Notes under the pieces: model-generated
What the model was told of the DNA's origin: nothing
The model's input: only the letters and a program-made list of their open reading frames with translations
Databases searched by the model: none
From: JANQUM01 sp047630355
GTDB lineage: Bacteria; Bacteroidota; Bacteroidia; Cytophagales; Spirosomataceae
Length of the DNA stretch: 31,810 nucleotides
Assembly (NCBI GenBank): GCA_047630355.1
Contig: JBLHXN010000030.1
Coordinates: forward strand, 1-31,810
Reading direction: 5' to 3'
Shown: positions 1 through 6,556 of the stretch, piece by piece
Position numbering within the stretch: the stretch's first letter is position 1
Layout of the letters: each line of letters opens with the position of its first letter
Program-made: the position numbers and the translations under genes

Positions 1-554
1 CTTTCAGCATCTTAAAATCGTGGACGGCTCCTTTGGCGTACCAAATTCCTTTGATCAGTCCTGTAAGCACACAAGCGACTATGAAAACTTTTACGGTGTG
101 TCTTTTTTTTTACCCGAATAATATTCCTTTTGCCCTTCCAAGGGGCGTTCAATTTCTTGCTCACAAACATCTACGGCTATCAAATTGCTTTCTATACTCG
201 TCTTCAAGCAGTCCACATCAGGGCAATCCAGGCAACGAAGAAGGATCTTTTCGGCAAATTTACAACGCTTATAGGCATAGGACTCGCTGATACCGAACTT
301 CATGCCCGGGTTCAGGTACGTGTCGTAATTGCGTAGATGTAGAAGATAGATAAGTAGCTTATTATCAATAAATATACTACTCTTGTTCCCCAGTTTCCGT
401 GTCCAAAGCTCATCCTTGTAAACAGCAATTTCATTAACAAACTTATCAAGTAATACCAGATAAGTGCCTTTTGAGACCCCAACTAAACGTTGAAATTCCT
501 CAGGGCTTCGATTTTTATATTGTCCAAAAATATCCGTAAGACAAAATTACTCAT
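1..554 (-). mobile_element. IS5-like transposase, partial, with two frame breaks
   Basis: A DDE transposase reads leftward and leaves the window at base 1, so its C-terminal half and one IS end are missing. From about 546 the frame encodes RSPEEFQRLVGVSKGTY, then LGNKSSIFIDNKLLIYLL and MKFGISESYAYKR, an N-terminal helix-turn-helix region of the HTH_Tnp_4 kind. Next comes VDVCEQEIERPLEGQ...YYSGKKK, matching the first catalytic-Asp block of DDE_Tnp_4/IS5 proteins. After a run of nine A (minus strand, 102-110) this frame stops within a few codons. The -1 frame continues with RHTVKVFIVACVLTGLIKG and GAVHDFKMLK, the expected continuation. The natural start is probably the ATG at 554-552, but reaching the main frame needs one extra A in a five-A run near 507-511. 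The A-run could be a programmed -1 slip site, known in some IS5-family subgroups, or both breaks could be decay. The family call is firm; activity is doubtful. Confidence 0.8.
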
Positions 555-581
555 GGCTTTGGTAATCAGAAAAATAAATAG

Positions 582-689
582 GAAAAAAGTCTATTCAAAA
601 GAGTTCCTCAAAGAATGATTGCATCTTATCTCGGCATTATCCCCGAAGCGTTGAGTAAAATAAGGGGTGATAAGGCAAAGGCTAAATAA
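582..689 (+). pseudogene. C-terminal remnant of a Crp/Fnr-family regulator
   Basis: An open frame ending at TAA 687-689 encodes SLFKRVPQRMIASYLG followed by PEALSKIRGDKAKAK. This is the typical recognition-helix end of Bacteroidota Crp/Fnr-type regulators (usual pattern QRVPQ.MIASYLGI.PE.LSRIR). The frame has a stop at 579-581, and homology ends close to the transposase gene, so the cyclic-nucleotide-like sensor domain and most of the protein are gone. The IS very probably inserted into, or deleted up to, this gene. The IS end should therefore lie at about 560-587, but without the second IS end I cannot name its inverted repeat. The remnant sits 92 bp upstream of the SDR gene, and Crp/Fnr regulators next to SDR genes are a common Bacteroidota arrangement, so it may once have controlled the genes to its right. 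Confidence 0.75.
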
Positions 690-781
690 TTAAGCCAAGC
701 AAATTTCTTGATCTACATCAATGCACAGCTTTTTAAATGATTGCATTTTTGCATAATTATTAACACTTAAATTTAAATAGT

Positions 782-1609
782 ATGCAAGAAATGAAAAAAG
801 CTCTAATTAGTGGTGGAACTTCTGGTGTTGGGCTCTCTGTAGCTAAGAACTTAATTGCTTCTAACTATAAGGTAGTATTAATTGGAAGCAATGGCCCAAA
901 AGGAAAGCTTATTGAAGCTTCTTTGAATGAAAAATATCCTAAACAAGTTGAATTTGTTCAATTAGATCTAAGCAATCTAAGGGATACTAAAAAATTTACA
1001 ACTGATTTTATCAGCAAAAATGCAAAGTTGGATTTACTAGTTAATACCGCTGGCATATTTTCCCCTACTAGAATAGTAACAAATGAAGGTTTTGAAAAGA
1101 CTTTTGCTATTGGCTATTTAAGTGCTTATCTTCTTTCTACTCAACTTGCTAGTATCCTAGAAAAAGCAGAATATGGAAGAATAGCCAATGTATCTGGAAT
1201 CAAATCTATGATTATGAAGAAAAAGCTAGACTTTGACGATCTAAGCTTTTCTAAGAATTACAGTATGATTAATACAGCCATTACCACCATACATGCAAAA
1301 ACAGTGCTTACAGAAATTTTAGCAGAAAAATATGCAAATCAAGGCATTGATGTTAATTCATTCCATCCTGGTGCAGTTAAATCAGATGCGGCGAAAAAAT
1401 TAGAAGGGTGGAAGCGTATGCTTTTTTCGATTCCGGTGTTATTCATGGGAAAGGAAAGTACTAATGGGATTTTCGTTTCTAGCTCCCCTTCGCTCAACAA
1501 AGTTACAGGTAAGTATTTTATAAAAAAGGAGCCTGTCGAGCTGAATTTCGAAAAAGAATACAAACAAAAATTGCAAGAGCAAACAGAAAAATTACTGGCT
1601 AACATATAA
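782..1609 (+). CDS. SDR-family oxidoreductase-like protein lacking the catalytic tyrosine
   Basis: This 275-residue protein has a Rossmann nucleotide-binding fold of the short-chain dehydrogenase/reductase family. The cofactor loop is SGGTSGVG (residues 10-17), the adenine-side Asp lies in QLDLSNL (about 62), the NTAG motif is at 88-91, and the catalytic-serine block NVSG is at 136-139 (Ser138). The FDDL stretch (151-154), HAK with Lys173, and HPGAV (195-199) also match the retinol-dehydrogenase-like SDR subgroup. The expected Tyr four residues before Lys173 is Thr169 (TIHAK instead of YxxxK), so normal SDR chemistry is doubtful. ATG 782 is used; a second ATG at 791 (MKKALISGG) would also give a complete domain. 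It is followed 28 bp later by the CDGSH gene, probably in one transcript. The substrate is unknown. A degenerate copy of its 3' end lies at 1879-2055. Confidence 0.85.
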   Translation: MQEMKKALISGGTSGVGLSVAKNLIASNYKVVLIGSNGPKGKLIEASLNEKYPKQVEFVQLDLSNLRDTKKFTTDFISKNAKLDLLVNTAGIFSPTRIVTNEGFEKTFAIGYLSAYLLSTQLASILEKAEYGRIANVSGIKSMIMKKKLDFDDLSFSKNYSMINTAITTIHAKTVLTEILAEKYANQGIDVNSFHPGAVKSDAAKKLEGWKRMLFSIPVLFMGKESTNGIFVSSSPSLNKVTGKYFIKKEPVELNFEKEYKQKLQEQTEKLLANI

Positions 1610-1637
1610 TGGATCAAACTTTATAAAAATTACAAAT

Positions 1638-1877
1638 ATGGACAAAGGACAGGCAGCGGGAAAATCACCGCAAATAGAACAATTGGTAGAAGGAAAAACG
1701 TATGCATGGTGTACATGTGGTAAATCAGAAAATCAACCTTGGTGCAATGGAGCACATATGGGAAGTGAATTTACCCCAAAAGTTTTTAAGGCAGATGAAT
1801 CAAGAACGGCTGCCATGTGCATTTGTAAGCAAACAAAGAATCCTCCCTATTGTGACGGATCGCATATAAGCTTATAA
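1638..1877 (+). CDS. Tandem CDGSH iron-sulfur domain protein
   Basis: This small 79-residue protein has two CDGSH-type [2Fe-2S] motifs. The first is C25-x-C27-x8-C36-x3-H40 (CTCGKSENQPWCNGAH) and the second C61-x-C63-x8-C72-x3-H76 (CICKQTKNPPYCDGSH). Three cysteines and one histidine per cluster is the ligand set known from mitoNEET-like proteins, so each half should bind one [2Fe-2S] cluster. The protein has no signal peptide or membrane anchor and is probably cytoplasmic. Members of this family take part in redox or Fe-S transfer; the partner here is unknown. It lies between the SDR gene and the degenerate SDR tail copy. It is the only gene in the block whose key motifs are all intact. Confidence 0.9.
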   Translation: MDKGQAAGKSPQIEQLVEGKTYAWCTCGKSENQPWCNGAHMGSEFTPKVFKADESRTAAMCICKQTKNPPYCDGSHISL

Positions 1878-1878
1878 A

Positions 1879-2055
1879 TACTGGGATTTTTGTTTCTAGC
1901 TTCCCTATCTCAACAAATTTTCAGGTAAGTATTTTGTAAAAAAGGAGCTTACGAACTCGATTTCGAAAAAGAATACAAACAAAAATTACCAGTGAAAAAG
2001 AACTGTTATTCACTGAAATATAATGTGTCAAACTTTATGAGAAACATTCAAATAA
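1879..2055 (+). repeat. Degenerate second copy of the SDR 3' end
   Basis: This stretch closely resembles 1460-1630, the last part of the SDR gene plus its trailing sequence. Shared pieces include TTTCTAGCT, CAGGTAAGTATTTT, AAAAAAGGAGC, TTTCGAAAAAGAATACAAAC and TCAAACTTTAT. In the original the segment encodes the SDR C-terminus (GKYFIKKEPVELNFEKEYKQ). In this copy the frame is broken by small indels and gives no protein. After each copy the next gene starts shortly downstream (CDGSH at 1638, the DUF4267-type pseudogene at 2082). This suggests an ancient tandem duplication of an SDR gene of which only the tail survives. Confidence 0.8.
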
Positions 2056-2081
2056 AAAAATACAAATAAGCTAAAACAGAT

Positions 2082-2437
2082 ATGACAACAATTTAAATTA
2101 CTCCAATTTTACTCGGCTTATTCCTTTGTGGTCTTGGTCTCTACTGTACTTTTCCTTCGGTTGAAGAATATGCGAAATTTTACGGAATTGCAAGCGATGG
2201 TTCAGCCATTCGAGGCTGGGTGTTAGCTAAGGGTGTCCGAGATTTCACACTTGGCATAATAACTTTCGTACTCTGTTTATTCCACCCAGAAGGTATAAAA
2301 TACTTTGTGCCTTTGATTCCAATTATCACCATTAATGACGCCATTATCACAGCTAAATTGGCATTAAAGCTGCTATACCACATATCGGAAGAACTTTGCT
2401 GATGAGCCTTTTGGCAATTTATCTGCAATACAATTAA
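2082..2437 (+). pseudogene. DUF4267-type membrane protein, broken
   Basis: The frame starts ATG ACA ACA ATT and hits TAA at codon 5 (2094-2096). It then stays open, encoding ITPILLGLFLCGLGLYCTFP, EEYAKFYGIA, AKGVRDFTLGIITFVLCLF, YFVPLIPIITINDAIITAK. This matches the small hydrophobic DUF4267 family (pattern FYGI ... KGVRD ... TLG ... INDA.ITAK). At 2355-2362 one base is missing (AAATTGGC): beyond it the +2 frame restores GIKAAIPHIGRTLLMSLLAI and ends at TAA 2435-2437, the expected last transmembrane helix. Two independent lesions make this a pseudogene unless the sequence is wrong at both. It would have been a protein of about 118 residues with roughly four membrane segments and unknown function, often found near oxidoreductase genes. 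Confidence 0.75.
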
Positions 2438-2464
2438 ATAAAAATTTAACCCATTTTAAATGAA

Positions 2465-2875
2465 ATGTAAACAAATAGTATTGCGACAGATTTGCACGAA
2501 ACACAAAAAAGCAAAGCCAAAAAAACAGCTTGATACACAATTTCTATTGTAGCATCATTTATGATATTTATGGCTGGTATAATGAAAATAATTGGTAGTG
2601 AAGAAATGCAAATTAATATATCAAAAGTTACAAATTTTGGAGACAAATTAATATTAATTGGCATCTTAGAAATTGTAATTCTTACCTTATATTGGATACC
2701 ACGCACGATGAATATTGGCTTTTTCTTGTTGGCTTCTTTTGGAGGCGGTATTATAGTTGCAGAAATAGTTACAAGCGAAATACCAATTGCTGGAATATTA
2801 ATAACTACACTTTTTTACGCTGGAACAATACTGAGAAAACCTACCTTTATCAGGCTTGGATATTTAACTGTATAA
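2465..2875 (+). pseudogene. DoxX-like small membrane protein, broken by two stops
   Basis: From ATG 2465 the frame reads M, TAA (codon 2), then TNSIATDLHETQKSKAKKTA, TGA (codon 23, 2531-2533), then YTISIVASFMIFMAG and MKIIGSEE. It continues through LILIGILEIVILTLYWIPRT, FFLLASFGGGIIVAEIV and ILITTLFYAGTILRKP to TAA 2873-2875. The spacing of four hydrophobic segments, the small-residue patch FGGG and the terminal RKP motif resemble DoxX-like proteins. The upstream part reads well across both stops, so the two nonsense codons look like later mutations (for example Trp TGG to TGA at codon 23). An internal ATG at 2561 could give a shortened 104-residue protein missing the first part of the first helix. 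The function is unknown. An attC-like palindrome begins ten bases after its stop. Confidence 0.65.
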
Positions 2876-2884
2876 AAAAAACGG

Positions 2885-3019
2885 CATATAACAGCGGTTT
2901 TGCATCAGGCGGGGTTTCGTACTTCGTTTGACGCTTTCTGCGTATATTTGAGTTCGGTTCTTCGTATCAAGTGCGTGCTAAAAATCCCGCCCAAACACAA
3001 AATTGCAAACCGTTATATG
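2885..3019 (+). repeat. attC-like imperfect palindrome 1
   Basis: The outer arms are CATATAAC...CGGTTTTGCA (2885-2904) and TGCAAACCGTTATATG (3004-3019). The inner arms are GGCGGGGTTT (2908-2917) and AAATCCCGCC (2982-2991), with one G-T mismatch. TAAC at the left end and GTTA at the right end, two arm pairs and a long variable centre are the architecture of integron attC sites, though the core heptamers are not perfect matches to GTTRRRY/RYYYAAC. It lies between the DoxX-like pseudogene and the acyltransferase gene. Confidence 0.55.
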
Positions 3020-3049
3020 ACATTTAAAAATTTAAATTAAAAGTTAATT

Positions 3050-4111
3050 ATGTACATAAACTCAATAAACTATTTCAGAGGCATTTCCATTATATTTATT
3101 GTGTTTGGACATTGTTTAACTTTAGCTGATTATACATATGATTCAATTGCAGGCAATACGCTTTTTAACTTAACAAAAGGAGGTACCGTCTTTTTTGTAT
3201 TTATTTCTGGTTTTTTGTTTCATCATATTTTTTATGAAAAATTTAGATTTAAGGATTTTATCATGAAAAAAACGAAATACGTTTTAGTTCCGTATCTCAT
3301 TTTATCAACAATTCCAATAGTGCATTTACTTATAAGCACTAGTATCAGTGGTATTCTTTCATCAAGTACTTTTTCACTTAAATATGAATCATTGCTATCC
3401 TTTCCGATATTGAATCATTATTTCACTGGGTCTGATAAAAATTTTGTTGGCTACTGGTATATTCCTTTCATTATAATCGTTTTTGTTATGTCTCCTATTT
3501 TTATTCGATTCATACAACTCAGGCTAAAAACCCAGATTTTAACAACCCTTTTACTGCTTATTTGTTCAATTTTTATGCACAGAGGTACCTACCTTAATGC
3601 ATTTTCGGTTTTTCAAAATGTTTTATTCTTTACACCCGTTTATTTACTTGGAATAATATTGTCTAAAAAAAAGGATTTAATTTATTCCAAGTTAACGGGA
3701 AAGGAGTTTTATATTTTATCCCTTCCTCTTACCCTTGCGATAATTCAGGCATATATTGGGAGATTTGGAACCTATCATAAAGCCCCATTTACTTTCGGTG
3801 GAATTGATTTGATGATTATTCAAAAAATTCTTTTATGTCTCTTTTTTATGATTTTTTTAAATCGTTTTGAAAACTATAAACTTAGATTTTTAGAAATAAT
3901 TGCAGCAAATAGCTTTGGTGTATATTTTACACATGGAATTATAATTTCGTTTTTTACAACAATCAAAAAGAAATTAGATTTTTCATTTACCTCAAATTCA
4001 TTTATAACATATTGCCTCGTCACTATTCTTATATTTTTTATTTCCATCATTGCAACGCTATTTGTAAAAAGACTATTTCCAAAATATAGCAGATATCTAA
4101 TTGGGAGTTAA
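3050..4111 (+). CDS. Acyltransferase-3 family membrane protein
   Basis: This 353-residue, very hydrophobic protein has about ten transmembrane segments. The N-terminus INYFRGISIIFIVFGH carries the Arg (R10) and His (H21) typical of the acyltransferase_3 (OafA/NodX-like) family. A second hydrophobic block follows with FVFISGFLFHHIF. Such enzymes O-acylate surface sugars or peptides at the cytoplasmic membrane; the substrate here cannot be told. The gene is markedly AT-rich compared with the core genes to its right and is flanked by attC-like palindromes at 2885-3019 and 4134-4266, with no gene of a related pathway nearby. It therefore looks like an acquired, free-standing cassette gene. ATG 3050 is the only start that keeps the R...H motif at its usual position. 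An adjacent promoter could not be identified. Confidence 0.85.
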   Translation: MYINSINYFRGISIIFIVFGHCLTLADYTYDSIAGNTLFNLTKGGTVFFVFISGFLFHHIFYEKFRFKDFIMKKTKYVLVPYLILSTIPIVHLLISTSISGILSSSTFSLKYESLLSFPILNHYFTGSDKNFVGYWYIPFIIIVFVMSPIFIRFIQLRLKTQILTTLLLLICSIFMHRGTYLNAFSVFQNVLFFTPVYLLGIILSKKKDLIYSKLTGKEFYILSLPLTLAIIQAYIGRFGTYHKAPFTFGGIDLMIIQKILLCLFFMIFLNRFENYKLRFLEIIAANSFGVYFTHGIIISFFTTIKKKLDFSFTSNSFITYCLVTILIFFISIIATLFVKRLFPKYSRYLIGS

Positions 4112-4133
4112 ACTCTAATCAAAAAATAAAAAT

Positions 4134-4266
4134 GCTATATAACAATGTACAAAAATAATAGCCGGTTTAGTAGTAAAATCAAGTGTTGTAACCCGCTTCA
4201 ACTTTTGTGTAACTTGAAAGAAAAGAAGGCCGAAATCGGCTATTATTCTTATACAAACCGTTACCA
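4134..4266 (+). repeat. attC-like imperfect palindrome 2
   Basis: Two 22-base arms, 4147-4168 and 4233-4254, are reverse complements with only three differences, all of the G-T kind. The left arm is preceded by TATAAC at 4138-4143 and the right arm is followed by AAACCGTTAC (about 4255-4264), giving the order TAAC-nn-TGTAC-arm ... arm-ATAC-AAACCGTT. Site 3 shows the same order with different arm sequence, so structure is conserved more than sequence, as in integron attC sites. It starts 22 bases after the acyltransferase stop. Confidence 0.6.
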
Positions 4267-4280
4267 CTGATGCAAAAATA

Positions 4281-4826
4281 ATGCGACTAATAATTATATC
4301 GACGTTCATTTTACTGACAAGTAACTTCTTATTTGGTCAGGCCACAGACTCTTTGGTCAAAGACATTCGGTCAAAATATATAGAGATAAAAACCAACCTT
4401 GACTCTTACGATACGACGATGGTTGAAATTTGGGACGAATCGACTGAAGGTGGTCAAGGTACTGCCTATTATGATAATGGAAACTTGAAATTAATTGAAG
4501 TTATTTGGTTCGGCGAGATGGGCAAAAATCAAATAGAATACTACTTCAATGATGGAGAATTAATATTCGCATTTGACCAGGACTTTGATTACAATCGACC
4601 GATTTATTGGGACGAAAAAACTGCCAAAGAAAATGGAGATAATGAAGGCTTTTACTCTAAAAAAACAACGGTTAAAGAAGACAGATATTATTTTAATAAC
4701 GAGAAGCTTTTTCTATGGCTTAATAATGATAAGCAAGAACAAGACTTGACTATGGGGACTAACTCAATTGTCGGACAAGGATTAATTGCTCATTGCTCTA
4801 AAATGAAAGACGAATTGAAAAAATAA
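4281..4826 (+). CDS. Secreted hypothetical protein with MORN-like repeats
   Basis: This 181-residue protein begins with a signal peptide (MRLIIISTFILLTSNFLFGQ, cleavage probably after residue 20) and no lipobox. The mature part contains TAYYDNGNLKLIEVIWFGE, IEYYFNDGELIF and DRYYFNNEKLFLWLN. These are three spaced units of the type Y-Y-x-N-G-x-L, as in MORN-like or toxin_15-type antitoxin-like repeats common in Bacteroidota secreted proteins. I do not recognise a specific family and assign no function. Start ATG 4281 is chosen because the ATG at 4270 runs into a stop two codons later. It sits between attC-like sites 2 and 3, so it is probably a second cassette gene, inferred from position. Confidence 0.65.
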   Translation: MRLIIISTFILLTSNFLFGQATDSLVKDIRSKYIEIKTNLDSYDTTMVEIWDESTEGGQGTAYYDNGNLKLIEVIWFGEMGKNQIEYYFNDGELIFAFDQDFDYNRPIYWDEKTAKENGDNEGFYSKKTTVKEDRYYFNNEKLFLWLNNDKQEQDLTMGTNSIVGQGLIAHCSKMKDELKK

Positions 4827-4835
4827 ACACATGGT

Positions 4836-5030
4836 GATAACGCTGTACATAGCAAATAGGGCGTTCGGTGGTTTACGAAAGTTCAGTGCTATTTAAGAAC
4901 ACCGCCAAATCGTTGATTTGGCTTTTAAGAATGAATAAATTAATAACAAAATATAACGTTTTGGTTCAGTGCAAATTCGGAAGTTTATCGCTTTCTACCA
5001 CCCTACTTGCCATATACTAAACGTTGTGTG
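4836..5030 (+). repeat. attC-like imperfect palindrome 3
   Basis: Arms GTACATAGCAAATAGGG (4845-4861) and CCCTACTTGCCATATAC (5001-5017) pair with three G-T-type differences. GATAAC (4836-4841) lies to the left and TAAACGTTGTGTG to the right. The interior is longer than in the other sites and holds a second hairpin, CCAAATC-GTT-GATTTGG (about 4904-4920), and a repeated TTCAGTGC. It starts ten bases after the secreted-protein stop and ends 12 bases before the 3' end of ispE, marking the border to core chromosome. Confidence 0.55.
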
Positions 5031-5041
5031 CAACGAAAAAC

Positions 5042-5854
5042 TCACATCTCCGCTTCCCAAACCACAAAATCTTCAAACGCACTTTGCAGATCAGTTTTCT
5101 CGTCAAATATGCCGTAAACCGTACTTCCGCTTCCCGTCATGGAAGCGTAGACTGCACCCATCTCGTACAAGTCGTTCTTTATTTTCGGAATGGCTGGGTA
5201 TTTTTCTAAAAGTGAGTCCTCAAAATCATTTTTAATAAGATTTCTCCATTCACTAATCGGTTGCAAAATGGCACGCTTTAATCCCATTTCCCACTTGCGG
5301 GGCTGAACTCCAGCGTATGCTTCGGCGGTTGAAATGTGGATATTCGGGTTTACCACCACAATATATTTACCCGATAAATCAAGCGTCGTTTCTTTAAACT
5401 GATCGCCTTTATCATAGCAAAACATTGGATTATTTTCGACAAAAAAAGCACAGTCACTACCCAATTTCCGGGCAAGCTCTTGCAAGTCTTCCGTTGATAA
5501 ATTCAGTTCAAATAAATCATTGGCAAGTTTTAGGGCGAATGCTCCGTCTGCCGAGCCACCGCCCATCCCCGCTCCCATCGGAATGACTTTATGTAAGTGC
5601 ACGATGCTTTTGAATACATCTTCTTCCGTAGCTTCTTTTACTAACTCTAACGCTTTCAAAATTAGGTTACTTTCAGCTTTGCCCGGAATTAGTAAACCCG
5701 TTGTGCGGAAGTCGAATTTATCGGCTTTCACCATTTCGAGTCCGTCCCGCCATTGTATCGGATAAAAAACGGATTCTATGTTGTGAAAACCATCCGAACG
5801 GCGTTCGACGATATTCAAACCAATATTTATTTTTGCGTTGGGGAAAGTCAGCAT
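5042..5854 (-). CDS. ispE: 4-diphosphocytidyl-2-C-methyl-D-erythritol kinase
   Basis: IspE phosphorylates CDP-methylerythritol at the 2-hydroxyl with ATP, the fourth step of the MEP route to isoprenoid precursors, in the cytoplasm. The 270-residue protein is a normal-length GHMP kinase. It opens with PNAKINIGLNI (5-15, substrate Lys8), has the glycine-rich ATP loop PMGAGMGGGSADGA (92-105) with the catalytic Asp at about 103, and ends with the third GHMP motif MTGSGSTVYGIF (239-250). The gene ends in TGA just beside attC-like site 3 and has its own promoter-like -7 element 22 bp upstream. No other MEP gene is in the window. Confidence 0.96.
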   Translation of the reverse strand: MLTFPNAKINIGLNIVERRSDGFHNIESVFYPIQWRDGLEMVKADKFDFRTTGLLIPGKAESNLILKALELVKEATEEDVFKSIVHLHKVIPMGAGMGGGSADGAFALKLANDLFELNLSTEDLQELARKLGSDCAFFVENNPMFCYDKGDQFKETTLDLSGKYIVVVNPNIHISTAEAYAGVQPRKWEMGLKRAILQPISEWRNLIKNDFEDSLLEKYPAIPKIKNDLYEMGAVYASMTGSGSTVYGIFDEKTDLQSAFEDFVVWEAEM

Positions 5855-5876
5855 GGATTAATTTAGAGATAAACGG

Positions 5877-5884
5877 CAAATTTA
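5877..5884 (-). promoter_or_regulatory. Candidate -7 element of ispE
   Basis: Read on the minus strand this is TAAATTTG, an exact match to the Bacteroidota -7 consensus TAnnTTTG, 22 bases before the ispE ATG. I see no convincing -33 TTG at the usual distance, so the call rests on the -7 box and its position. Confidence 0.45.
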
Positions 5885-5946
5885 CGGAATGTTTGGGTTT
5901 CTATCTATGTACGAACCTCGGTGAATTTGTGCATTCCTCTGAAGTG

Positions 5947-6065
5947 TAAGTCCTACGGGCTAAAAACCATTTCCAAAATCTATCCCGTATCGGACCGCCG
6001 AAGCGGGGATTTAACATCGGTAGAAAAGTAAAAGTCAGTGCTGATGCTTTACTCCGTAGGAGTTA
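5947..6065. repeat. Intergenic inverted repeat between ispE and rpsJ
   Basis: The 346-bp gap between ispE and rpsJ contains no gene I can support. It holds the ispE -7 element, the rpsJ promoter and leader, and this element: outer arms TAAGTCCTACGG (5947-5958) and CCGTAGGAGTTA (6054-6065), 11 of 12 pairing, with a small inner hairpin CCGC-CGAA-GCGG near 5995-6006. It may be a short non-autonomous repeat; other genomic copies cannot be checked here. Confidence 0.45.
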
Positions 6066-6120
6066 AATCAAACGCTGTATAATTTCCACTACTCATTTAT
6101 AATATTCCGATTTTTATTCT

Positions 6121-6200
6121 TACTTTTGCATCCCAAAACCGTCGGAGTGGAGTGAATGGTTCTTTCATCCGGCATTCACAATTAAACTTTCAGAACCGTT
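6121..6200 (+). promoter_or_regulatory. Promoter -7 element and structured leader of rpsJ
   Basis: TACTTTTGC at 6121-6129 matches TAnnTTTG(C). The implied transcript starts near 6135, giving a leader of about 65 bases. In it GTGAATG (6152-6158) and CATTCAC (6173-6179) can form a hairpin just before the ATG at 6201. No Shine-Dalgarno is visible, as usual in this phylum. The hairpin could serve translational feedback, but nothing in the sequence proves this. Confidence 0.55.
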
Positions 6201-6506
6201 ATGTCACAAAAGATCAGAATTAAATTAAAGTCGTTCGACCACAACCTGGTGGACAACTCAGCCGAGAAAATCGTTAAGGCGGTAAAGTCAACCGGAGCAG
6301 CCGTTAGCGGTCCGATTCCTTTGCCAACTCGTAAAGAAAGATTCACCGTTCTTCGCTCTCCACACGTTAGCAAGAAGTCACGTGAGCAATTCCAATTGTG
6401 TACTTACAAGCGTTTGATCGACATCTTTGCGGCCAGCCCAGCTACTATTGATGCGTTGATGAAGCTTGAATTGCCAAGTGGTGTAAACGTAGAGATTAAG
6501 GTGTAA
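6201..6506 (+). CDS. rpsJ: 30S ribosomal protein S10
   Basis: A small-subunit ribosomal protein of 101 residues, the normal length. It begins MSQKIRIKLKSFDHNLVD, contains GPIPLPTRKERFTVLRSPH (a hallmark of uS10), and ends with LPSGVNVEIKV. It sits in the 30S head and in other bacteria also acts with NusB in transcription antitermination. In most bacteria rpsJ heads the S10 operon or follows fusA. Here it stands alone, with its own promoter and leader upstream, a strong terminator at 6557-6592 and unrelated neighbours (ispE divergent, a sugar epimerase downstream). It is either the sole relocated copy or an extra copy; the window cannot tell. Confidence 0.97.
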   Translation: MSQKIRIKLKSFDHNLVDNSAEKIVKAVKSTGAAVSGPIPLPTRKERFTVLRSPHVSKKSREQFQLCTYKRLIDIFAASPATIDALMKLELPSGVNVEIKV

Positions 6507-6556
6507 TGGTAGGGATGTAAGATTTTGCATCCAGACTTATCTTAAAATATATATTC

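Noticed and set aside
2465..2875. Reassigned TGA (Trp) reading of the DoxX-like gene
   Set aside because: ispE, xerC, the sulfatase and the SirB1-like gene end at TGA with normal C-termini, and the same gene has a TAA at codon 2, so ordinary nonsense mutations explain it.
91..2931. Forward frames at 33-336 and 2692-2931 and reverse frames at 2180-2706 as genes
   Set aside because: They lie antisense to, or in shifted frames of, recognisable transposase, DUF4267-type or DoxX-like coding sequence and have no family motifs.
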